Assembly: GCA_023248155.1 (NCBI GenBank)
Contig: JAHFFE010000009.1
Span: forward strand, 1 to 48,053
Origin: Candidatus Omnitrophota bacterium
Lineage (GTDB): Bacteria; Omnitrophota; Gorgyraeia; 1-14-0-20-64-10
Length of the DNA: 48,053 nt
Direction of reading: 5' to 3'
Of this stretch, positions 10,001-17,326 are shown piece after piece. Position 1 is the first letter of the stretch. Every line of letters starts with the position of its first letter. Both the position numbers and the translations under genes were made by a program. A model generated the notes under the pieces. It was not told the DNA's origin, did no database searches, and saw only the letters and a list, made by a program, of their open reading frames with translations.

Positions 10001-13000
10001 TCTGGTCAGCCATAACACCGGAATGCTCACCCGGTTCAACACCACTACCTGGCAAAAAACCGGCGAGGTCTATGTCGGCTGGGGACCCCAGCGCGTTTCA
10101 TTCTCATCCGACGGCTCCAAAGCGCTGGTCACCACCTACTACAACGGAGAACTGGCCGTCGTCGATATCGCCTCATTCACCCGCACGCAGATTGTTACCG
10201 TCGGCGGAGGCGCCACGGAGATACTGGTCGACCACAACGGCCGCGAAATTTTGGTGACTGGCGGCGGAGGGGTCAGCGTGGTCGTGCTCGACGCCCCCGG
10301 CCCGGCCATCGCCCATGTCAACGGCAACCATTACATTCTTATTCTATCGATCGCGCCCGACGGGACCATCACCTACCGCGAACCCAACCAGGGCCCCAAC
10401 GGAACGACGCTCACCATGTCTGAAGCGCAATTCCGCAACATTTGGGACGGCGCCATTCTTTCAGCGCGCGCACCGCCCAAACCGTCGTCGGTCCTCTCCG
10501 TTCAAGAAGCCAAATCAATCACCGGCTCCTTCTTCCCGCTTCTCTTCCTCGCGTTCGCGGCCATCGCCTCCAGCATCGGCACCGCCATCGGAGCCGTGAT
10601 CGCAACAATCGCCGGCGTCTTATCAGCCGTTGCCGGAGTAATCGGCGCCGTCTTCAGCGCTATCGGCGGGTTCATCAGCGGCCTCGGAACATTCTTCTCA
10701 GGTTTCGGGTCGTTCTTCTCCGGATTTGGATTTCTTGGTCAAGGACTTGGCGCCATTTTCTCAGGACATATTCTCGCCGGGCTCTCAACCATCGGCGGCG
10801 CGCTGATGAGCACGATTATCCCCGGCGGACTGCTTCAACTTGGCATCAGCGTGGGAGTCAGCAAGGGACTGGAAGCGCTGGGTGTCAGTCCGATGATCTC
10901 CTCGCTGGCAGGCGCGTTTGTATCCGGCGGCATCGGAGGTATGCTTAATCCTGCACAAGGAATCAGCATGTTTACCAGCGCAGTCAGCGGAGCGCTTACT
11001 TCAACCGCTATTGCCGGTACGCAAATTGGCCTGACTTCCATCGGATTAGATCCTGCTCTGGCCTCCATCGCTTCCATTGGCGTAGGAGCAATCACGAGTA
11101 GTTTTACGGCTGGTGTTGCACAAATCAACAGTGCCGGAAATGTTGTCAACGATGCCGTTGGCAATCCAATTATTCTTCACGGTACACAGGCGCTGAGCCA
11201 AACTTTCAGAACATCACTGGCTCCTACCCTGGCCGGAGAACTTGGGTTTTATGGCATCCAGAAACTCGGTGAATCAATTGGGCTCGATCCGCGCATTTCC
11301 CAATTAGCCGGTATGCCAATTAAATCGGCCATCACAAATACTTTTAGTGCCGGATCAACTTCTCAATCAATCACACACGCTTTTGGGCAAGGACTAATCA
11401 ACGGAGCCGTTTCTATCGGACTGCAAACCGGCATTGACGCGGTTGGGTTAGACCCACTGGCCGGGGCACTCGCCAGCCGCGCGATCACCGGCGCGTTAGC
11501 CGGAGCGATTAATCCGAATAGAAATATTTTCGAAGGTATCGGCCGCGCGTACCAGGAAAGCGTCGGCAACTTCTCTCTGTTTCCAACACCGCCGGACCCC
11601 AAAGATCCACGGTTTACCACCACGCTAACCAACGGTCAGCGGGTTTGGAACCAGCAGGCATATAATCAAGCAATTGGCCAGTACGAGGCCTCCCGCCCGG
11701 TCTGGATGGCGCAATCAATCGCCAAAACCAACGACTTCGCGCAAGAAATCAGAACCAACGGATTCAGCACGGCTCTTGAGAATTACGCCACTTCCATCTT
11801 CCATCGCGATTCCGTCGAATCGCTCGTGCAATCGTTCGGGTCCATTAAAGCGGCCATTGAAGAAAAACTTCGCCCGGAAAATATCCACAATGTCACGCTC
11901 TCCGACGGAACCATCGCTAAAGAACTACTGCTTTCCGAGGAAGATATGCGCATCGCGCTTCTACTGGCAGGAGACCCCACCGCCGGCTATTCCCTTCTGG
12001 GTGTGACCGAAGATGATTTAGAGCAGCGCTACACCGATTACCGGGTCAATCGCCAAACGCATGAGGCCGGCATGGTCAGCGGCACCATCCGGAGAACCTA
12101 TCGCTCCACAGCCCCTGATGGAACTACCGTCACTGCACAGTTCCTGGAAGAAATCTCCGCCGGAGGGGTCACCAAGGTCACGGTCTACGGACAAGACGGC
12201 CAGCTTTACACCATCACCCCCAACAATTTTCAGGATGTGCGCCTCAACGCCGATGGAACAATTCGAGATGGATTAGTCACAACCATATCTGGAGACACAC
12301 TTAAGTTTAAGAACAATTTGCTCGCAGAAAGCCATTCCCGACAAAAAATCGATTTCCCAATAAATTCAACTGATCAGCTTATTCCAGAAACTGGACTTCT
12401 TACTTCCGACTTGCAAGATCTGTGGATCGAAATCAAAACTGCCACAGGACAGTTATCAACCATTTCTCTGGTGGAAGACAACCCTTCCTCAAACAGTTGG
12501 TCGAAAGTTCTTCTTAAGGATCTTCCAGGGGCAGAACAATACAGTAATGTATCAATGGCACTAAGGAATTCCACGCTCCGACAAAGAATCGAAGACCGCT
12601 TCGAACAATTGACGAACCTGCTGGGAGGCGTGGGCTGGTATACGGAGGAACAGTTACAAACCAGAAAAGAAAATTACCTAAGAATACTCTCTGAACTTGC
12701 ACAACAAGGTAGCCTTGATGGCTTAATTATTGCCTTTTCCGACCTATCTGATATTGGGCTTGCAGTTAAAGCAGGCGAGTTTATTACAGATCAAAATGAT
12801 ATAGACACAGTCATTGATCTATTGGGGAAATCTCCCGTTGGTGCAGTAACACAGGGAGTCATAGACAGAATATCCACCGGGAAACCATTTGAAATGTATC
12901 AACATATAGGATTAATCAAAGAACTAGAACTGTCTGATGGAACACGGCGCCTTTATGTCCTCGAAATTAATCCAGATGGCCTGGGGATACCACGCTTAAC

Positions 13001-13400
13001 GCCTTTAGAGCAGAAATTATATCCTTCTCCCTTGGCTAATTCCTATCAGAACATTGTGATCCTTCAAGCAAATGAAAGCGAGAAAGCAGCCAAAGCCGCA
13101 AGAAGTTTGGTTAACACTTATTTTATCAAGCACGATCTCGATAGTGCCCAAGCAGGCGAAGTAATATGGTCTATTCCAACAGCACCAAAATACGATTGGC
13201 TCCAAATAGCGGGTCTACCCAGAATACCCGGCGCAAACCGAGAAACTTGTGCCAGTTTTATTTTTCATGGGTTTGAGTTAGCAGGGTTAGTGCCACATAA
13301 TTTTCCTACAGATCTCTTATCCAGAGTTTCACCACAAGAAATTGTTGATAGTGGTAACAATTGGGGAAAAGACATTGCCAACTCAGACGGAAGCTGGTAG
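4071..13400 (+). CDS. Giant exported RHS/YD-repeat-like mosaic protein (3109 aa) with jelly-roll-like insertions, coiled coil, YVTN-type beta-propeller, C39-like segments, Gly-rich hydrophobic repeats and a C-terminal permuted papain-like domain
   Basis: Signal sequence FRFISAFTLFAFVLLQLGFIPAQA. YD-like motifs (YDSAGRLLST, YDSAGKLISITRADGT, FFNARGQIETITDAEGR) and many LPDGT units. Coiled coil around 8335-8760. YVTN-like repeats around 9400-10305. C-terminal HIGL...RETCASFIFHGFELAGL. Confidence 0.85.
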   Translation: MKKEVLPDPRRKHGRWRFSFRFISAFTLFAFVLLQLGFIPAQAANNNLPDWLADEQDAWLNINQMDQLQKADAALITRLNALNAAQQQLTTQSADGVKALHLDGAVAVAKDAQGNALLLPEFNDQQQLQNGTLLLEDGTLQTITNGKVARQKDLFGNETIFLEDGRVNYEIAADGTRSDYSYQEGITRTTHSVTGDIVQQYDTQGNLTRVSYPDNRVLNYVSNYLASERTADGWTYSYTPAPQTDGTVVVDLTQAVSPAGLTCTLSNGQITAARLPDGTQLSNVTLTDSGTVFAANLLMPDGTRQTITAGSVNSVTLPDGRLLNYSNGFLSSIVQNGQPTALSYTTAAGGALATITAQDSTGTRKTYDSAGKLISITRADGTTEIFTGTNYSRWRYNDPFNVTVARDWTVSTKVAVAGGSLTLTGTGSNLNTNALYNKSIARTTAGEISFTVPFKVSISNSQSTLAVENGLAGTSYRRLELLHNGSQLVIRIWEGTRVTQKVVAVSSTTVNAWYNVKFSATTAGTSVTVWKEGAAVPAKPNFTWTWNTGTVRFHAWVKTGSLQLNSLSLETPAPARETLDLFARLRTPANNYAVTAPARKKEQSIYNADGTLKETTRTDGTRTRFDHGMPVEITDPDGKVTQITAEMSGTDLEGFSIARDGITRLYSTHGELSGLTLADKSELAFDGSSISGVTLADDTQVINGVYENNALVSGTVLYADGKKVRYAGKQIAEATLPDGTIIAYTNDKPVHLTLTSGENYRLRQNANSTWSAELEDSPALSQNDILITLNYSSDWQLLSADRVDNAHLVYSNGKLSTLTQADGLVISYAYDSAGRLLSTVAVSPDASQPSIRSEYAYDKIRKVYQVPGTNEVLVYSYSYEFTGSGDEITAIREETTGLIKRYLAGQLISQTDADGAVTAYEYTDNASGWNDPLADISLAYQTLPDGAKAVYQKIGANPVRQWKLTKFILSDGTEISDPNQSGYQSRADQAAIPTDRRSILRLERTGVLKRVPGLNLAPNTELSSSNFSIEDPPASRIARSTLTYQGQQRGEFTFQYEGDLTKITDDGGTTRVYNAANELLSVQTPDGQTWNYLTVTDIDGSTVRVADLTAVDHPDGARAEYSGSSLTRVYLPDGTSFKNLVWNDDGRLVSAVQVSIDGIETALPNPNGSAAQSWTIGADKTGSFVTVGHDGGDIVKHAQSFVLPGYGQRQTNSINLFVRADTLGSPAGGLRVKLFADSQESPSGDALAESVITNPTLGAWNQFQFGSNIQLTAGQRYWITVEYLGPTELSTAYRLGASFENSYADGSELNRYVSSQRWLAGSRALDLAFQLTASGQALSLEGIETQLAPYRMNGDTLTEQEFDGSGILLTQSRSDGQVTFFNARGQIETITDAEGRLQTEYIYTGAGDLAEVRMPGVLTQIAEEAALARADLESRSAQALQLLAEQRGVAAGQINQQIGSARAQLAVQESELIGQLNALDNTKASGKAGRRQKNNGMDQLRGGIQQVQSAQQTLDQQYAQMLGELDSQINQIRLQIDTETEKAFTQIQQSQTDAAKAMLKQIITPVVYTEFRRGLGRDPDAAEWSRIVDPIYDQMKDQPAAHLDLPAIRALIEQSADRQARVEEVLQIRAQVRDWFTNYLPSGIDPNSLSLRANEAISSLDLTPDDIVALSADEVEQILTYLDNSSLHFGQSAYLALKELLSHYTTEIPAHQLATEAIVIDILGGVITPKTEGDLELSLYALGKVGTLHNLPLIASKISFEELRGMTTLPGVKSTIAFANPNGMAYNAAGNTAYVTHFGNGTYRALSEVDLATNAILRTVVLPGQPEAYTGPIAASADGQWLAVGTVSYAGKPDQTVFLINAHTFEVAASFNGFGAVATVAFSPDNSTLYAADSFTRALTRVNLATQTKIGSLPLPNDFANPMLVFSPNGQTLYVGSESTGRLAVVNLANPSAPIQFISTGVAPRAMALHANGTDLYLVSHNTGMLTRFNTTTWQKTGEVYVGWGPQRVSFSSDGSKALVTTYYNGELAVVDIASFTRTQIVTVGGGATEILVDHNGREILVTGGGGVSVVVLDAPGPAIAHVNGNHYILILSIAPDGTITYREPNQGPNGTTLTMSEAQFRNIWDGAILSARAPPKPSSVLSVQEAKSITGSFFPLLFLAFAAIASSIGTAIGAVIATIAGVLSAVAGVIGAVFSAIGGFISGLGTFFSGFGSFFSGFGFLGQGLGAIFSGHILAGLSTIGGALMSTIIPGGLLQLGISVGVSKGLEALGVSPMISSLAGAFVSGGIGGMLNPAQGISMFTSAVSGALTSTAIAGTQIGLTSIGLDPALASIASIGVGAITSSFTAGVAQINSAGNVVNDAVGNPIILHGTQALSQTFRTSLAPTLAGELGFYGIQKLGESIGLDPRISQLAGMPIKSAITNTFSAGSTSQSITHAFGQGLINGAVSIGLQTGIDAVGLDPLAGALASRAITGALAGAINPNRNIFEGIGRAYQESVGNFSLFPTPPDPKDPRFTTTLTNGQRVWNQQAYNQAIGQYEASRPVWMAQSIAKTNDFAQEIRTNGFSTALENYATSIFHRDSVESLVQSFGSIKAAIEEKLRPENIHNVTLSDGTIAKELLLSEEDMRIALLLAGDPTAGYSLLGVTEDDLEQRYTDYRVNRQTHEAGMVSGTIRRTYRSTAPDGTTVTAQFLEEISAGGVTKVTVYGQDGQLYTITPNNFQDVRLNADGTIRDGLVTTISGDTLKFKNNLLAESHSRQKIDFPINSTDQLIPETGLLTSDLQDLWIEIKTATGQLSTISLVEDNPSSNSWSKVLLKDLPGAEQYSNVSMALRNSTLRQRIEDRFEQLTNLLGGVGWYTEEQLQTRKENYLRILSELAQQGSLDGLIIAFSDLSDIGLAVKAGEFITDQNDIDTVIDLLGKSPVGAVTQGVIDRISTGKPFEMYQHIGLIKELELSDGTRRLYVLEINPDGLGIPRLTPLEQKLYPSPLANSYQNIVILQANESEKAAKAARSLVNTYFIKHDLDSAQAGEVIWSIPTAPKYDWLQIAGLPRIPGANRETCASFIFHGFELAGLVPHNFPTDLLSRVSPQEIVDSGNNWGKDIANSDGSW
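7099..7124. repeat. 26-bp perfect palindrome inside the giant CDS
   Basis: GGGTGCCAGGTTTAAACCTGGCACCC equals its own reverse complement. Translated in frame as RVPGLNLAP. Confidence 0.9.
7139..7163. repeat. TGTCATCC-type hairpin repeat inside the giant CDS
   Basis: ATCCTCGA (7139-7146), 9-nt loop, TCGAGGAT (7156-7163). Same layout as 20483-20507. Confidence 0.8.
9018..9042. repeat. GTCATTGCGAGCGAACGAAGCAATC-type repeat inside the giant CDS
   Basis: ATTGC...GCAAT arms at 9020-9040. Resembles a common intergenic repeat sequence. Translated in frame as LSLRANEAIS. Confidence 0.65.
10828..11520 (+). repeat. Four degenerate protein repeats (GLDP-type) in the Gly-rich hydrophobic region of the giant protein
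   Basis: GVSKGLEALGVSPMISSLAGAFVSGGIGGMLNP; GTQIGLTSIGLDPALASIASIGVGAITSSF; GIQKLGESIGLDPRISQLAGMPIKSAITNTF; GLQTGIDAVGLDPLAGALASRAITGALAGAINP. Confidence 0.7.
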
Positions 13401-13410
13401 CGTAAAATAT

Positions 13411-14448
13411 ATGCTCAAATGGCTTTATAGAATTTTCTTGCTTGGGATTCTCGCCGGATCTTGCGGACTCTTTCTTTATAACGCCCTTGCGCAAACTCCA
13501 GATCAACCTCCAGACTCATTTACTATAGAAACCAATATCCAGGGAACTCTTGTTTTCAGTGCTTTCCGGAAACCTCATGGGCATACCATGAGGTTATGGG
13601 TCATAAAAGACCAAAACCTCTATGAGTTAGGACTCAATGGGGTACAACCAATCATATCTCGAGATAGTAAGACTCTGGTTTTTCAAAGTAACGGAGAATT
13701 ACAGCGATTCAGTTTTAAGTTGAGGAAAGGCGAAATTTTACCTATCTCAAAAATTACAACGCTATTTGATTATGATGTGTCACCTGACGGGAAAGAGATT
13801 TGTTTTGTCACTAGTGAAATCAGTCAATCCAAGGGTCTCTATGGATGCAATTTGCACATCGGAAATCTAAATGGCACAAATATTCGTTGTTTAACCCAAT
13901 TTTCTCCGACTGATACCGTTGGGGGTGTTAATAATCCAAAGTGGTCTCCAGCCGGAGATTCTATTTTATTTACTGCGTTTGATCCTACCGAGACTAAGGG
14001 GAAAAGGAACGTTCGATTATGGGTTATTAAGAAAGATGGAACGGGATTACGGAAGATTCATAATGAAATATCAAATTACAGTGTTAATGAGCCGGCCTGG
14101 TCTCCTGACGGAAAGAAAGTAGCTTTTGTAGAAAGGCCATCAAATCCACAGCAGGAAGGATACGACTATGAAGTTTATGTCTGTGATGCTGATGGTTCGA
14201 ATGTTAAACGCCTAACTAATAACGACTGGAATGAGCGCGAACCTGTTTTCTCTCCGGATGGAAAACAAATTTGCTTCGTATCCTACCGCCATCAAAAAGT
14301 CGGTATGGCTGGCTTTGGTTCAGAACTCTACCTGATTAATGCAGACGGAACCAACGAGCAGCGGCTTACTCCTCCAGAAAAAGTACCCGGTGCTTTAGGT
14401 GGCTGGGCGGAAGATCATAGTCCAACTTGGGGACCTTCAAGTGATTAG
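13411..14448 (+). CDS. Exported TolB/WD40-like beta-propeller (PD40) protein
   Basis: Signal peptide MLKWLYRIFLLGILAGSCGLFLYNALA. Repeats such as EPAWSPDGKKVAFV and EPVFSPDGKQICFVS. Start placed at 13411, 10 nt after the giant gene stop. Confidence 0.85.
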   Translation: MLKWLYRIFLLGILAGSCGLFLYNALAQTPDQPPDSFTIETNIQGTLVFSAFRKPHGHTMRLWVIKDQNLYELGLNGVQPIISRDSKTLVFQSNGELQRFSFKLRKGEILPISKITTLFDYDVSPDGKEICFVTSEISQSKGLYGCNLHIGNLNGTNIRCLTQFSPTDTVGGVNNPKWSPAGDSILFTAFDPTETKGKRNVRLWVIKKDGTGLRKIHNEISNYSVNEPAWSPDGKKVAFVERPSNPQQEGYDYEVYVCDADGSNVKRLTNNDWNEREPVFSPDGKQICFVSYRHQKVGMAGFGSELYLINADGTNEQRLTPPEKVPGALGGWAEDHSPTWGPSSD

Positions 14449-15589
14449 ACCGCCAACGGTACCGGTTTACCGTTTTTTAATGGCTCTCTTTTTCCTGCTG
14501 GCTTCCATTCAAAATACGGTGTATGCCTTGGAGGATACGGCCGTTGCTGATACATATGATGCCCAATACACTGCTGGATTGGCTTACCTCAAACAGGATA
14601 GCGATGAGGACTTGGACAAAGCTATTATCCATTTTAAAAAAGCAGCAAATCTATCACCTGGCGATAGTGGCGCTTATATAAATCTCGGCGTGGCATACGG
14701 TCGTAAAGGACGAATTGAAGATGCGGTCATCGCTTTGCAACGATCACTCGAAATAGAATCAAACAATCCCAACGCTCTTTTAAACCTTGGGACAGTGTAT
14801 GAACAAGATGGCTGGTATAAGGCAGCGGAAGTTTGCTTCCGAGACGCGCAGACATTGGCTCCTAATGCACCTATTGTAAAAGATTTTTTTTCCAGGAAAA
14901 CGCTTGGGTCAGCCTCAAAAGAAGACACCAGCGTTAAAGCAGATACCTTGATTGAGCGGGGCACTAAATTCTTTATGGCCGGAAACTTTGAAAAAGCTCT
15001 CGGATTCTATAAAGAAGCTGCTGAAGTGAATCGTTCTTCGCCCGCTCCTCGCATCAACATTGGTAATACATACCTGAAAATGGATAGGCTTGACGAAGCT
15101 GGTCAAACCTATGAACTTGCGGTAAAACTCGCTCCGCGAAACGCACGTGTCCGATACTGTCTAGGCAACTACTATGTAGCAAAGAAACTCTGGAAAGAGG
15201 CGATTCGTGAGTTGGAGCGATCTGAAGTATTGGGATCCAGCCATGTTAGCCTTTACTCTGGTCTTGGAAGGGCCTATTTGCTTGAAAAAGAATTCCCGAA
15301 GGCGGAAGTAGCCTTAAACAAACTTCTTAAACTCGACCCTACCAATACTCAGGGATGGTACATGTTGGGTATTACTTATATTCAACTCAAAAATGGGTGG
15401 AAAGCGCGCGAGGCTTTTAAGAAATGCATAGAAAATGATCCGAAGTTCATCGCGGCCCATTATGAACTAGGATGGCTCTATGCAGGGTATGATCCATCCT
15501 ATGCCCGTAAAGAATTTGAAACGGTACTTCAATTGGATCCATCTCATGTGGAAGCTCGCAAGGAATTAGAAAAACTCAATCGGCGATAA
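14441..15589 (+). CDS. Exported TPR-repeat protein
   Basis: Repeated units such as AYINLGVAYGRKGRIEDAVIALQRSLEIESNNPNALLNLGTVYEQDGWYKAAEVCFRDAQTLAPN. Start uncertain: GTG 14441 overlapping the upstream stop, or ATG 14480. Confidence 0.85.
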   Translation: MIRPPTVPVYRFLMALFFLLASIQNTVYALEDTAVADTYDAQYTAGLAYLKQDSDEDLDKAIIHFKKAANLSPGDSGAYINLGVAYGRKGRIEDAVIALQRSLEIESNNPNALLNLGTVYEQDGWYKAAEVCFRDAQTLAPNAPIVKDFFSRKTLGSASKEDTSVKADTLIERGTKFFMAGNFEKALGFYKEAAEVNRSSPAPRINIGNTYLKMDRLDEAGQTYELAVKLAPRNARVRYCLGNYYVAKKLWKEAIRELERSEVLGSSHVSLYSGLGRAYLLEKEFPKAEVALNKLLKLDPTNTQGWYMLGITYIQLKNGWKAREAFKKCIENDPKFIAAHYELGWLYAGYDPSYARKEFETVLQLDPSHVEARKELEKLNRR

Positions 15590-15647
15590 TCTTATGCACA
15601 CCAACGGTACCAGGTTCCAAGAGTATAGGCAAAAAGGAGGATAGTTC

Positions 15648-17234
15648 TTGAAAATCCAGATTGCTTCCCTTCTACTAATAACTACTCTTCTCGCTGGCTG
15701 TGCCACGGTCAATTCAGTACGACCGGATGGTTCTGCTAATTTTGTAAAGCGGTCTGGTTTGTCCGATGATGTTAAAAATTTGTGGCTTACAGCAAAGATT
15801 ATTGATGCCAAAAGTGCTTTCAGCACAAAAGATCAGAAAGTTACCTGGTGGGCTGAGTTCCAGCCCATGTCTTTCGTTACACCACAGCAATTTTCAGCTC
15901 GGTGGTATGCTCCCGATGGCTCTCTCTTTACCGAAACCCAAGGCAGAACTTTCGATACCAACGCCATGTACGGCACCTGCTCTCTGCCTATTAGCGGTAG
16001 CCAAGCCGCGCACTACTCAGGGATATGGCGTGTGGATGTGTTTTGGCGTAACGCTAAGATCGATTCGCAGTCATTCTCCATCTCGGACCCAACACTCCAG
16101 AGCGATTCCTTGCCGGCTCCTTCGTCTGACTCACCAAAAGAAGAAGGACCATGGACAACCTATCTCGAATCCAATCAGGGATTACAAGTACGCTACCCAT
16201 CTTCCTGGTTCAGAAAAGAGCACTCCAACCCTCCTGTATATCAACTATTCTTATCAAGAGAGAAGGTTACCAAGCCGGGGGATATATTCCAGGTTGGGAT
16301 ATCTATCCTGCAGATTCAAAACGCCTCCGCACAACTTAACCTAAAAACAAGTGACCCTGTCACTGCAGCTTCACTTCTACTAGAGTCCTACATCAAAAAT
16401 TGCCCGGGTCTCATGAAAAAACACGCGGTCAACACACCAGTCCGCATTGGAAACTCCGAGGGTTATCTTTCTGATCTTGAAACACGAGATGCTCTCGGAA
16501 AAAATGTCCGCCTCTGGCTCGTTTACTTGCTGCAAGATGATGTTCTTACAAATCTAATTTTTGAGTGTCCGAGAGAAGAGTTTTCAAAATACGAACCTAT
16601 TTTTCGTCAATTTCTAGAGGAATCAAACATACCCGGCTCTACACAACATGCGTCTCTGGTTCAAGAGCCATTTCATTTAACACGAGAGGTGTCGGATGAA
16701 GATGTGCTCATCAAGGAACTCGATCTTTCCGTGAGTCGTCCTGCCAACTGGATCGTGCTTCAATTTGATGATCCTCACCATTTGGTGTCATTCTGCAAGC
16801 AAAATCCCCCAAGTCCAACAGAACCGGTGATCACAGCATCGCTTCTTGCTCGCATTAACAAATCTATACCTGACCTCGCCCGTGCAGTTATTATGGAAAA
16901 AGCTCGCCTTCTCAAGGGAAGCACACTCATACAGATAGGAAATACCAGACCTGAGAAAATTGGCGACTGGAAGGGCTTTAAGGAAACCTATGTTTTCTCC
17001 ATTGAGGGAACTTCTGTGGGGTTTGTGTATTTCTTCATCCCGACAAGAGATTTTCTCTATGTATTCACTTACTCAAATAAATTCGAATCCCTGAGTGAGT
17101 ATCTGGAGGTTTTCAATGCTGTTATTGAAAAATCTCGATTCGAAAACGAGAGAACTAAGCTTCCAGAAGGTTTGGTCAAAAGCATTACCGAAGCACAACT
17201 TCGGATTGCAACGGAGAAAAAGACCAGCGACTAA
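15648..17234 (+). CDS. Putative lipoprotein, function unknown
   Basis: TTG start preceded by AAAGGAGG. MKIQIASLLLITTLLAGCATV lipobox. Confidence 0.8.
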   Translation: MKIQIASLLLITTLLAGCATVNSVRPDGSANFVKRSGLSDDVKNLWLTAKIIDAKSAFSTKDQKVTWWAEFQPMSFVTPQQFSARWYAPDGSLFTETQGRTFDTNAMYGTCSLPISGSQAAHYSGIWRVDVFWRNAKIDSQSFSISDPTLQSDSLPAPSSDSPKEEGPWTTYLESNQGLQVRYPSSWFRKEHSNPPVYQLFLSREKVTKPGDIFQVGISILQIQNASAQLNLKTSDPVTAASLLLESYIKNCPGLMKKHAVNTPVRIGNSEGYLSDLETRDALGKNVRLWLVYLLQDDVLTNLIFECPREEFSKYEPIFRQFLEESNIPGSTQHASLVQEPFHLTREVSDEDVLIKELDLSVSRPANWIVLQFDDPHHLVSFCKQNPPSPTEPVITASLLARINKSIPDLARAVIMEKARLLKGSTLIQIGNTRPEKIGDWKGFKETYVFSIEGTSVGFVYFFIPTRDFLYVFTYSNKFESLSEYLEVFNAVIEKSRFENERTKLPEGLVKSITEAQLRIATEKKTSD

Positions 17235-17326
17235 CGATGCCAAAGTACCAAAAAACGGTACCCTGCATTCGATACAGATCGAAATTTAAGCAGGCAAAAG
17301 AATACAATTCAAAAGAGGAGATCGTT

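Noticed and set aside
4176-12702. Many minus-strand and alternate-frame ORFs within the giant gene
   Set aside because: Fragmentary, compositionally biased, and contradicted by the continuous 3109-aa reading frame.
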